In this document: positions 15,965 to 22,887 of the stretch, piece by piece | Layout: each line of letters opens with the position of its first letter | Position numbering within the stretch: position 1 is the stretch's first letter | NCBI RefSeq assembly: GCF_900536025.1 | Contig: NZ_UNOZ01000030.1 | Span: 434,001-498,000 of the forward strand | Length of the DNA stretch: 64,000 bases | From: Pseudomonas reidholzensis | Lineage (GTDB): Bacteria > Pseudomonadota > Gammaproteobacteria > Pseudomonadales > Pseudomonadaceae | Reading direction: 5' to 3' | Notes under the pieces: generated by a model | Seen by the model: the letters and a program-made list of their open reading frames with translations, nothing else | Told to the model about the DNA's origin: nothing | Databases searched by the model: none | Position numbers and translations under genes: made by a program

Positions 15965-18157
15965 TCACTCCTTGGAAGTGTTGTCGGCGAGCGGCGAAAC
16001 GGCGGCCGGCTTGGCGCTGAAGCGCTGCCAGACACTGCCTTCGCTTTGCAGATCGTGGGCGCGCTTGATCAGGTACTGGTGCACCTGCTCGACCTGTTCG
16101 GGCTTCAGCGCATCGGCGAACGACGGCATGCCGTCTGGCACGCGGCCGCCATAGAGGATGCCGAGGAACATCTGGTGCTTGTCCGCGGTGAGCTTGCGCA
16201 GGTCGGGCAACACGCCGCCGCTGACCGCGTGAATGCCGTGGCATTGCGCGCAGTTGCCGTCATACAGCGCCGCGCCGGCCGCGACCGTCTGCGCATCGGC
16301 GGTCAGCGCCGGTGGTTTTGGTGCATCGGCCGGCGGTGGCGGCTCGCGCAGGGTGGCGTTGCCGCCGATCTTGTAGGTCAGCACCTGCGAGAACGGCTGC
16401 ACCCCGGCGCGCAACGACAAGGCCCCGGCAAAGGTCGAGAACGCCCCGCCCCAGCCCGCCATGAACGTCACGTACTGCTCGCCATCGACCGAATAGGTGA
16501 TGGGCGCGGCCATCACGCCGCTGGCGGCCGGCGACTCCCAGAGCTTCTTGCCGCTGTCGGCGGCATAGGCGATCACCCGGCCATCGGCGCTGCCCTCGAA
16601 CACCAGGTTGCCCGCCGTGCTCAGGGTGCCGCCGTTGAAGATGGTGATGTACGGCACTTCCCAGGCGGGTGCCTGCTTGACCGGGTCCCAGGCGATCAGC
16701 TTGCCAGACCACGTCTTGGCCATGTTGAACAGGCCATCCGGGTCTTCCGGCATCATCCCGGTGCGCAGCCCCAGCTGGTACACGCTCTTGAACGGATTGC
16801 GCTTGGGCGCGTCGGGGATGTGCTCGTAATAGGCCGACATGATGTGCGCGGGGATATACACCAGGCCCGTGTTGGGGTTGTAGGACATCGGGTGCCAGTC
16901 ATGCGCGCCCCAGAACGCCGGCGTCACCAGCTTGCGCTTGCCGTCCTTCCAATAGGCCGCCGCCTCGTCATCGAAGATTGGCCGACCGGTCTTCATGTCG
17001 ATGCCCTTGGCCCAGTTCACCGGCACGATGTTCTTCGCCGACAGCAGCTCGCCGGTGGCCCGGTCGAGCACATAGAAGAAGCCGTTTTTCGGCGCCTGCA
17101 TCAGCACCTTGCGTTGCTTGCCGTTGATCGGCAGCTCGGCGAGGATCATGTGCTGGGTGGCGGTGAAGTCCCAGGCGTCGCCTGGGGTGGTCTGGTAGTG
17201 CCAGGCGTATTCGCCGGTGTCGGCATTGATCGCGACGATGGACGACAGGAACAGGTTGTCGCCCTTGGCCTGGCTGCGCCATTTCGGGTCCCAGGTCGAG
17301 CCATTGCCGACGCCGATGTACAGCAGGTTGAGTTCAGGGTCGTAGGCGAACGAGTCCCACGCCGTGCCCCCGCCGCCCTGCTCGACGAAGGCATCGCCGT
17401 GCCAGGTCTTGCTGGCGATTTCCATGGCCTTGTCTTCCGGTGGCAACTTGGGGTCGCCGGGCACGGTGAAGAAGCGCCAGGCCTGCTTGCCGGTCTCGGC
17501 GTCATAGGCGGTGACATAACCGCGTACGCCAAACTCGGCGCCGCCGTTGCCGATCACCACCTTGCCGTTGACCACCCGCGGCGCGCCGGTGATGGTGTAG
17601 CTGCGCTTGTCGTCGCTGCGCGTGTCCACCGACCAGACGCGTTTGCCGGTCTTGGCATCGATGGCTTCCAGGCGCCCATCCAGCACCCCGACGTAGACCT
17701 TGCCCTGCCACACCGCCACACCACGGTTGACCGCATCGCAGCAGGCCTCGCCGGCGCGGTGGCGGTCCGATTGCGGGTCGTACTTCCACAGCAGTTTGCC
17801 GTTGCGCGCATCCAGCGCGTAGACCACCGAGAACGGCCCGGTGGTGTACATCACCCCGTCCACCACGATGGGCGTGGCCTCGACACCGCGGTCGAGGTCG
17901 AGCTTGTAGCTCCAGGCCAGGCCCAGTTGGTTGACGTTGCTGTCGGTGATGGTCTTCAGCGGGCTGTAGCGCTGCTCGTCGTAGGTTCGCCCGTGGCTCA
18001 TCCAGTTGCCGGGTTCCTTGTCGGCTTCGATGATGCGCTTGCCGTCCACCTCGGCGGCGTGGCTCGGGCTCAGCCAGGCCAGCGCCAGAAAGGCGTAGCC
18101 GGCGGTTCTCATCAGGGCGGTTGGCAGGGGCCGGCGGTGCGGGCCTGAGTAGGTCAT
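15965..18157 (-). CDS. PQQ-dependent type II quinohaemoprotein alcohol dehydrogenase
   Basis: This 730-residue periplasmic enzyme has a signal peptide ending near SPSHAAE (about residue 35). An eight-bladed PQQ propeller follows with the vicinal-cysteine disulfide in GEACCDAVNRG and tryptophan-docking repeats (TPGDAWDFTATQ, WGAHDWHPMSYN). A C-terminal cytochrome c domain (about 605-690) has haem motif CAQCH and a Met ligand in GRVPDGMPSF. It oxidises primary alcohols or diols and passes electrons via its own haem to azurin or a cytochrome. GGAG lies 8 nt before the ATG. It is the first gene of a two-gene operon with aldA. No pqq biosynthesis gene is in the window. Confidence 0.93.
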   Translation of the reverse strand: MTYSGPHRRPLPTALMRTAGYAFLALAWLSPSHAAEVDGKRIIEADKEPGNWMSHGRTYDEQRYSPLKTITDSNVNQLGLAWSYKLDLDRGVEATPIVVDGVMYTTGPFSVVYALDARNGKLLWKYDPQSDRHRAGEACCDAVNRGVAVWQGKVYVGVLDGRLEAIDAKTGKRVWSVDTRSDDKRSYTITGAPRVVNGKVVIGNGGAEFGVRGYVTAYDAETGKQAWRFFTVPGDPKLPPEDKAMEIASKTWHGDAFVEQGGGGTAWDSFAYDPELNLLYIGVGNGSTWDPKWRSQAKGDNLFLSSIVAINADTGEYAWHYQTTPGDAWDFTATQHMILAELPINGKQRKVLMQAPKNGFFYVLDRATGELLSAKNIVPVNWAKGIDMKTGRPIFDDEAAAYWKDGKRKLVTPAFWGAHDWHPMSYNPNTGLVYIPAHIMSAYYEHIPDAPKRNPFKSVYQLGLRTGMMPEDPDGLFNMAKTWSGKLIAWDPVKQAPAWEVPYITIFNGGTLSTAGNLVFEGSADGRVIAYAADSGKKLWESPAASGVMAAPITYSVDGEQYVTFMAGWGGAFSTFAGALSLRAGVQPFSQVLTYKIGGNATLREPPPPADAPKPPALTADAQTVAAGAALYDGNCAQCHGIHAVSGGVLPDLRKLTADKHQMFLGILYGGRVPDGMPSFADALKPEQVEQVHQYLIKRAHDLQSEGSVWQRFSAKPAAVSPLADNTSKE

Positions 18158-18327
18158 CGGCGGATCTCCGTTTCTTGTTATGGGTGTGTCGCTGATGAAG
18201 AGAGCAACGCCTGTGCCAGAGACGGCCCATGGGGCTGAAACGGCGTGCCAGACGGGGTTTGCGTGACGGCGGGACGCAGGGCGTGGGCGCTGCGGGTGAT
18301 GCAGTCGCAGGACAGCTGGCGCAGAGA

Positions 18328-18343
18328 TGACACAGGTGTGTCA
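18328..18343. promoter_or_regulatory. Palindromic candidate operator between divergent genes
   Basis: TGACACA-GG-TGTGTCA is a perfect 7-bp inverted repeat with a 2-bp centre. It lies 75 bp upstream of the aldo/keto reductase ATG and 171 bp upstream of the quinohaemoprotein gene on the other strand. It is the only conspicuous palindrome in this 260-bp divergent intergenic region. The binding protein is unknown. Confidence 0.45.
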
Positions 18344-18417
18344 GTAGCCTGACCTTTGCAATCGCCCGCCACCGGTGTAAAAAAGTCCACTCCCCATGGC
18401 ACCAAAGGACCCTCAGC

Positions 18418-19425
18418 ATGCTCTACCGCCCCCTCGGCCAAAGCGGCCTCCAGGTATCAGCCCTCACCCTCGGCAGCATGATGTTCGGCGAGCAGACCAG
18501 CACCGAGGATTCGCTGCGGATCATCGACAAGGCCTGGGACCAGGGGATCAACTTCGTTGATACCGCCGACGTCTACAACGGCGGGCGCTCGGAAGAGATC
18601 GTCGGCGAGGCGGTGGCGCGCCATCGGCAGGACTGGATCGTTGCCTCCAAAGGCGGCTTCGGCCCGGCGGACGGCCTGCCGAACCGTAGCGGGCTGTCGC
18701 GCAAGCACCTGTTCAACGCCCTCGAAGCGACGTTGACGCGGATGGGTACTGACTACCTGGACATCTATTACCTGCACCGCGAAGACCACAAGGTGCCGCT
18801 TGAGGAGACCGTGCGGGCGATCGGCGACCTGATACAGCAGGGCAAGATTCGCTACTGGGGGGTGTCCAACTTCCGCGGCTGGCGGATCGCTGAAATCTGC
18901 AACGTCGCCGAACGCCTGGGCGTGGCCAAGCCAGTGGTCAGCCAGCCGCTGTACAACATCGTCAACCGCCAGGCCGAGCCCGAGCAGCTCACCGCAGCGG
19001 CCTACCATGGCCTCGGCGTGGTGCCGTTCAGCCCGCTGGCCCGGGGCGTGCTCAGCGGCAAGTACGCGCCGGGGGCGGAGCCGGATGCCGGCAGCCGCGC
19101 CGGGCGTCAGGACAAGCGCATCATGGAAGTGGAATGGCGCCAGGAGTCGCTGAGCATTGCCCGCCAGATCCAGGCGTACACCGAGGCCAAGGGTGTGGGT
19201 ATCGTCGAGTTCGCGATTGCCTGGGTACTCAACAACCAGCTGGTCAGCTCAGCGATTGTCGGGCCACGGACCGAGGCGCAGTGGGATACCTACGCGGGGG
19301 CGCTGGAGGTGAAGGTCAGCGCCGAGGACGAGGCGTTCATTGATTCGCTGGTGACGCCAGGGCATGCGTCGACACCGGGGTTCAATGACGTGGCGCACTT
19401 TGTCACGGGGCGGCTTGCGCGCTAG
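18418..19425 (+). CDS. Aldo/keto reductase
   Basis: This 335-residue NADPH-dependent aldo/keto reductase has a TIM barrel with catalytic Asp and Tyr in FVDTADVYNGG, Lys in VASKGGFG and His in YYLHREDH. A cofactor-binding C-terminal segment follows (SSAIVGPRTEAQWDTY). It reduces aldehydes or ketones in the cytoplasm; the natural substrate is not evident. The gene stands alone, divergent from the quinoprotein operon. The last 190 bp of this gene recur, at about 96 percent identity by eye, as a detached fragment at 21253-21448. Confidence 0.92.
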   Translation: MLYRPLGQSGLQVSALTLGSMMFGEQTSTEDSLRIIDKAWDQGINFVDTADVYNGGRSEEIVGEAVARHRQDWIVASKGGFGPADGLPNRSGLSRKHLFNALEATLTRMGTDYLDIYYLHREDHKVPLEETVRAIGDLIQQGKIRYWGVSNFRGWRIAEICNVAERLGVAKPVVSQPLYNIVNRQAEPEQLTAAAYHGLGVVPFSPLARGVLSGKYAPGAEPDAGSRAGRQDKRIMEVEWRQESLSIARQIQAYTEAKGVGIVEFAIAWVLNNQLVSSAIVGPRTEAQWDTYAGALEVKVSAEDEAFIDSLVTPGHASTPGFNDVAHFVTGRLAR

Positions 19426-19725
19426 GCCACAGTGTTTGGGGAGTGCGGCGTGATCGTCGCCGACTTCCTCCACGCTGCCAGAACTGCTCTGATGGATGGC
19501 TTGGAGCGCCTTCGCACAGTATGCCTGACCGCTCCGACCCGGCGAACCTGCATCACCAGCTTCGGGCTTGGTGGAGCAAGGAGGCTCAAACAGCTACATC
19601 AGAAGCAAACCTGCTCGATAGCCTAATCTCTTCTCCGGGTTTCGCAACTGGTATTTTTGCCAGTTCCCACCTTCTACAATTGACCCGCACAATTCCGCAC
19701 TCCCGTGCTGACAAGGTGCGCTGCA
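19426..19725. other. Gene-free spacer between aldo/keto reductase and RHS gene
   Basis: This 300-bp interval holds no convincing gene: short frames are present but lack family similarity and ribosome sites. GC content drops along it, the AT-rich part beginning near 19600, which marks the left edge of the RHS insert. A -10-like TACAAT occurs at 19674, but no good -35 at proper spacing was found. Confidence 0.6.
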
Positions 19726-20724
19726 ATGGCAACCGAATATTCACAGTTATATTTTTACCGAAATAATTTACTTTCCACCTCCCTTAACCCCACAGGCCAC
19801 ATATGCGTAGTGTCCGCTCACAATACCCCAGCGGCAGAGACTACTTTCAGTGGCACCTCCACGATGACGCGGTTGTACCATGTGGATGGATTACGTACCC
19901 TTCAAGGCGTCAACCGGACGACCCCGCTCAACTATACCGCTTTTGGGTTTTCACCAAGATCGGCCGTAGGGTGCCCATTGCTGGGCTTCACCGGACAACT
20001 CCATGACCGGGCCACCAACCTCTACATCCTGGGGAATGGCCGTCGTGCTTACAGTCCAATCCTAATGAGGTTCCACAGCCCAGATCGCCTTAGCCCTTTT
20101 GGTAAGGGCGGCATCAACACATACGCCTACTGCGGAGGCGACCCCATTAATTTCAGCGATCCATCAGGGCTATTCAGGAAGTGGTTCCGTAAACAGTTTC
20201 GACGCTTGACGGGTCAAACCAAAGCATTCAACAAAGGAGAAACAGCCGGTTTCAAGCGCGGAAAACCAGCTGGCGTTGCGGAGGGGCTAGAAGTTGGGCG
20301 CGCGGAAGGAGAGATCATTGGTTTAGAGAAAGGAGAGATCATTGGTTTTAAGAAAGGAGAGATCAGTGGTTTTAAGAAAGGAAAAGCCGCCGGCGTTGCC
20401 AAGGGATCCGCCTCCGCTCGCAAAGAAATGTCCTCAAAAACACTTACGCAATTACAGAAAGAAGTCCAGCTCCGTGAACGTACTGCCGACCAGACAGTCC
20501 AGCAAGCCTTTAACAATGCTGTAAATGGACAAGCACCGTTTCAATCACTCCGTGCCGATGACGGTACAAACCTACAGCTTAGACAAATCTATGGTATGAG
20601 TATGGTTGGCCAGGGCCATTCACATTATCGGGGGAACCGACCTAATGTGTTCTATTATATTGATGAAATCAACGGCGTACGAGGCAACGTAATCGAAACA
20701 CCCGACTGGCTGTATCTGGACTAA
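19726..20724 (+). CDS. Orphan RHS-repeat core protein with variable C-terminal domain
   Basis: This 332-residue protein begins like the free-standing Pseudomonas RHS proteins (MATEYSQLYFYRNNLLSTSL). The RHS-associated core lies at 88-149 (LGFTGQLHDRATNLYILGNG, RAYSPILMRFHSPDRLSPFG, NTYAYCGGDPINFSDPSG). In toxin RHS proteins the variable effector begins right after DPSG. Here it is a Gly/Lys-rich 8-residue repeat region (166-230) and an unfamiliar domain (about 235-332). No immunity gene follows and no export signal is visible. Base composition is clearly AT-richer than the neighbours, indicating transfer. The ATG at 19726 was chosen by family similarity, with AAGG 9 nt upstream. Whether the C-terminal part is toxic is unknown. 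Confidence 0.82.
   Translation: MATEYSQLYFYRNNLLSTSLNPTGHICVVSAHNTPAAETTFSGTSTMTRLYHVDGLRTLQGVNRTTPLNYTAFGFSPRSAVGCPLLGFTGQLHDRATNLYILGNGRRAYSPILMRFHSPDRLSPFGKGGINTYAYCGGDPINFSDPSGLFRKWFRKQFRRLTGQTKAFNKGETAGFKRGKPAGVAEGLEVGRAEGEIIGLEKGEIIGFKKGEISGFKKGKAAGVAKGSASARKEMSSKTLTQLQKEVQLRERTADQTVQQAFNNAVNGQAPFQSLRADDGTNLQLRQIYGMSMVGQGHSHYRGNRPNVFYYIDEINGVRGNVIETPDWLYLD
20308..20379 (+). repeat. Three 24-bp tandem repeats inside the RHS gene
   Basis: Three consecutive 24-bp units beginning GGAGAGATCATTGG encode GEIIGLEK, GEIIGFKK and GEISGFKK. Units two and three differ by one base. Degenerate relatives (GETAGFKR, GKPAGVAE, GKAAGVAK) flank them, so the array has grown by in-frame duplication within the variable part of the RHS protein. 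Confidence 0.9.
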
Positions 20725-20876
20725 GTTATGTGAGCCATCTACGCGCGCGATCATTCCAACGCCACCCGACGCCACAACCTCGCGTGCTGCGCACTGTGTG
20801 ATCGTCGCTCGGGTCTATTCGTACAAAGGACAGGTACCCACGGCAGCAGCGTTAGCCGCTCTGTAGCCGTGGGCGG

Positions 20877-21060
20877 CTTGCCTGGAAAAGGTAACTTGGC
20901 ACGAAGTGCGACGCGAACACGTACGGAAGGCCGAGCTTGGCCACTAGGTCGGCACCGAGCATGCTGGAACCGAGGATCCAGATCGCATGGCACGTTCGCC
21001 GCGGACCGAAAGGGGCGCCTGGGATTCACCCGCAGCCCCTGCAGGGGCACGCTGTCTAGA
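20877..21060 (-). pseudogene. Remnant of an LLM-class flavin oxidoreductase gene
   Basis: Read on the minus strand, bases 20983 down to about 20877 encode IWILGSSMLGADLVAKLGLP followed by YVFASHFVPSYLFQAS. This is the C-terminal barrel motif typical of luciferase-like (LLM) flavin monooxygenases (usual form: PxWILGSSxxGAxLAAxLGLPYAFASHFAP). Just upstream, ANVP lies in another frame, four extra bases apart from the motif, so the frame is broken. No start, no N-terminal half and no complete C terminus are present. This is a decayed fragment. Confidence 0.6.
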
Positions 21061-21088
21061 CGGGTGCGAAACGACATAATGCAAGCGT

Positions 21089-21270
21089 CTAGCCCCCTCC
21101 TTGCAACCATTTGATCACCAGCAGGTGCAGTGGATAGAAGGCATACCCCCAGCGCCCGACCCACCCGACCCGCCAATGGTCCAGACGCGACAGCCACAGG
21201 CCCGCGCGGCAGTGCTCAGGATGATCAACGAGATCGGCTGCAAGGGGTGCTTGAACAACTGGCTGGTCAG
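21089..21270 (-). pseudogene. Frameshifted 3' fragment of a TraX-like gene
   Basis: On the minus strand this stretch encodes KHPLQPISLIILSTAARA in one frame, then VGRWGYAFYPLHLLVIKWLQ and a TAG in another. The intact TraX-like protein at 22181-22885 has EHPLQPLALLVLTTAALA and VGRWGYGFYPLHLLVIKGLQ at the same positions. Nucleotide similarity to 22181-22380 is roughly 70-75 percent by eye. The fragment therefore comes from a diverged paralogue or another strain, not a recent local copy. It ends inside CTGGTCAG, where it passes into the aldo/keto reductase fragment. Confidence 0.75.
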
Positions 21271-21448
21271 CTCAGCGATTGTCGGACCACGGACCGAGGC
21301 GCAGTGGGATACCTACGCGGGTGCGCTGGAGGTGAAGGTCAGCGCCGAGGACGAGGCGTTCATTGATTCGCTGGTGACGCCAGGGCATGCGTCGACACCG
21401 GGGTTCAATTACGTGGCGCACTTTGTCAGTGGGCGGCGTGCGCGCTGA
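21253..21448 (+). pseudogene. Duplicated 3' end of the aldo/keto reductase gene
   Basis: From CTGGTCAG (21263) to the stop at 21448 the sequence matches 19240-19425 without indels, with only a few substitutions. It encodes LVSSAIVGPRTEAQWDTYAG and the rest of the reductase C terminus in frame. It has no start codon, ribosome site or N-terminal barrel, so it is a non-functional fragment. The two copies bracket the RHS gene as direct repeats. Confidence 0.9.
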
Positions 21449-21499
21449 GGCTTGGGCAGAGGCTGAAGGTGGCTGCGGTTGTAGAGACGGTTTGCAGCA

Positions 21500-21522
21500 G
21501 AAAGGGCCATGGCGGCCCTTTC
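21500..21522 (-). terminator. Hairpin downstream of the half-cold-shock gene
   Basis: GAAAGGGCC and GGCCCTTTC form a perfect 9-bp stem with a 5-base loop, 27 bp beyond the stop of the minus-strand gene at 21549. There is no strong T-run, so it may be a weak terminator or a 3'-end protecting hairpin. Confidence 0.6.
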
Positions 21523-21548
21523 AGGGACTGGACACATGCGCATCTCGC

Positions 21549-21767
21549 TCAGTGCAGCGGCGGTTCGCCAACGATTTCGATATTGATGGCGTACAAGCGA
21601 TTGTCTGAACGCCGTTCCACGTCATAGGTGACGACCTGCCCTTCGCGAATCACGGCACAACGGTCTTTGAACTCGGTGTGCAGAAAGATGACTTCCTCTT
21701 GCAATGAAGCGCCCGGTTCGTTGAGTTGCGCGATTCCAGGATTGGGGCTGTGTACATTTGCGGACAT
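21549..21767 (-). CDS. Small protein resembling the second half of a cold-shock domain
   Basis: This 72-residue protein has an N-terminal tail (MSANVHSPNPGIAQL), then EEVIFLHTEFKDRCAVIREG and QVVTYDVERRSDNRLYAINI. The latter lines up with the C-terminal half of cold-shock proteins (DLFVHFKAI..SLKEGQ.VSY..E..). The KGFGFI RNA-binding motif of the first half is missing. GGAGGTG lies 7 nt before the ATG at 21767, deciding that start over a longer upstream frame. It follows the complete cold-shock gene by 80 bp on the same strand, with a strong hairpin in between, and is probably co-transcribed. Function is unknown; the cold-shock relation is inference from alignment by eye. Confidence 0.7.
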   Translation of the reverse strand: MSANVHSPNPGIAQLNEPGASLQEEVIFLHTEFKDRCAVIREGQVVTYDVERRSDNRLYAINIEIVGEPPLH

Positions 21768-21792
21768 GATCAGCACCTCCGTACTTATAGGG

Positions 21793-21825
21793 CTGTCCCC
21801 CACGCACAGCGTGCGTGAGGGACAG
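21793..21825 (-). other. Strong intercistronic hairpin between csp and the half-cold-shock gene
   Basis: CTGTCCC-C-CACGCAC and GTGCGTG-A-GGGACAG pair as a 14-bp stem with one internal mismatch and a 3-base AGC loop. It lies 22 bp after the csp stop. No T-run follows on either strand, so it looks more like a processing or stabilising hairpin that gives different expression of the two genes than a full terminator. Confidence 0.7.
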
Positions 21826-21847
21826 GGCTAGCCGGGTGTTCCGTTGA

Positions 21848-22060
21848 TCACTCAGGGCGGACCTGGGCGGCTTGCATGCCTTTCTGGCCCTTCTCTGCAA
21901 CGTAGGACACCGGTTGTCCCTCCTTCAGGCTCTTGAACCCGTCGGACTCGATCGCCTTGAAGTGGACGAAGAGATCATCACCGCCGTTTTTCGGGGTAAT
22001 GAACCCGAAGCCCTTTTCGTCATTGAACCACTTCACCGTACCCTGTTCTCTGTTCGACAT
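21848..22060 (-). CDS. Cold-shock protein, CspA family
   Basis: This 70-residue single cold-shock domain binds single-stranded RNA/DNA and melts RNA structure. RNP1 is EKGFGFITPK and RNP2 is DDLFVHFKAI; GTVKWFNDEKGF and GFKSLKEGQPVSY are also conserved. The ATG at 22060 gives the standard start MSNREQGTVKWF, with GAGGG upstream. A leader of up to about 120 bp separates it from the TraX-like gene. Confidence 0.96.
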   Translation of the reverse strand: MSNREQGTVKWFNDEKGFGFITPKNGGDDLFVHFKAIESDGFKSLKEGQPVSYVAEKGQKGMQAAQVRPE

Positions 22061-22180
22061 TTTTTCGCCCTCGTTGGCTGCATGCGCCTGCTGCGGATAG
22101 TCATCACAGAAACCGGCCAGACGGCAGGCTCCTGTGGTTTGCATGTTGCGGGGAATGTCCAGCCAGGGAAACTAGCAATT

Positions 22181-22885
22181 TTACCAGGTCAGCCCTTGCA
22201 GGCCTTTGATCACCAGCAGGTGCAACGGATAGAACCCGTAGCCCCAGCGCCCCACGCGCGGCGCAGGCCAATGCGCCTGACGCACCAGCAAGACCCCCAG
22301 CGGCACCGCCAGGGCGGCGGTAGTGAGGACAAGCAACGCGAGAGGTTGCAGCGGGTGCTCGCGCAACCAGCTGTTGGTCAGGTTGCCCGCCATCGCCAGC
22401 AGGCTCGGCAGCAGCCAGGCGGCGCCGCCCTGGCGGTAAGCGATCAGCACCGCCGCTGGCAGCAGCACGCCCGGCAAGCCGTACATCAGCTGCTCACTGT
22501 AAAACGCCGCAAAGACTGCCGCGCCAATTGCCAGTACCCGCGCGCCAGCCTGCGCATGATGCACGCCCCAGGCGACCAGCAGGCCAAGGGCAAGCGTGGG
22601 GATCACGTTGAGCGTCTGCGAGCCCGTGTCGAGCCAGCGATAGGGCCCTTCGGAAAGTACCGCGAACGCCAGCAACCAGCCCAGGTAACGGCCACTGTTG
22701 GGAGCGGGCCAGACGCTCGCGGCACTGCGCTGCACATTCAGCGCCAAGGCCAAGCAGAACAGTGGGAACGCCAGGCGCCCGACGATGAACAAACCGTCGG
22801 CGCCCGGCCAGAGAAAGCGCAGGTGATCGGCGAGCATGCTCAGCATCGCCAACCACTTGACCAGGTCCAGCCCGGCCGAGCGCAT
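22181..22885 (-). CDS. TraX-family integral membrane protein
   Basis: This 234-residue protein has about eight hydrophobic segments and TraX family features: MRSAGLDLVKWLAMLSMLAD at the start, HLRFLW, VGRLAFPLFCLALALNVQR, and C-terminal RWGYGFYPLHLLVIKGLQ. TraX acetylates F-pilin in the F plasmid; chromosomal Pseudomonas members probably modify another surface or envelope target, which is unknown. The ATG at 22885 lies 2 nt after the stop of the preceding hydrolase gene, so the two are co-transcribed. A diverged, broken fragment of a paralogue lies at 21089-21270. Confidence 0.85.
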   Translation of the reverse strand: MRSAGLDLVKWLAMLSMLADHLRFLWPGADGLFIVGRLAFPLFCLALALNVQRSAASVWPAPNSGRYLGWLLAFAVLSEGPYRWLDTGSQTLNVIPTLALGLLVAWGVHHAQAGARVLAIGAAVFAAFYSEQLMYGLPGVLLPAAVLIAYRQGGAAWLLPSLLAMAGNLTNSWLREHPLQPLALLVLTTAALAVPLGVLLVRQAHWPAPRVGRWGYGFYPLHLLVIKGLQGLTW

Positions 22886-22887
22886 GC

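Noticed and set aside
15947..18148. A 733-residue plus-strand frame opposite the quinohaemoprotein gene
   Set aside because: No family similarity and exact antisense overlap with a gene having signal peptide, PQQ and haem motifs.
20869..21114. An 81-residue frame downstream of the RHS gene, considered as its immunity gene
   Set aside because: It overlaps the flavin oxidoreductase remnant in antisense, is Arg/Gly rich with no fold signal, and lacks a ribosome site.
21101..21448. A 115-residue open frame covering the TraX and reductase fragments
   Set aside because: Its first half is antisense to the TraX-like fragment and its second half is the reductase C terminus; no ribosome site supports the start.
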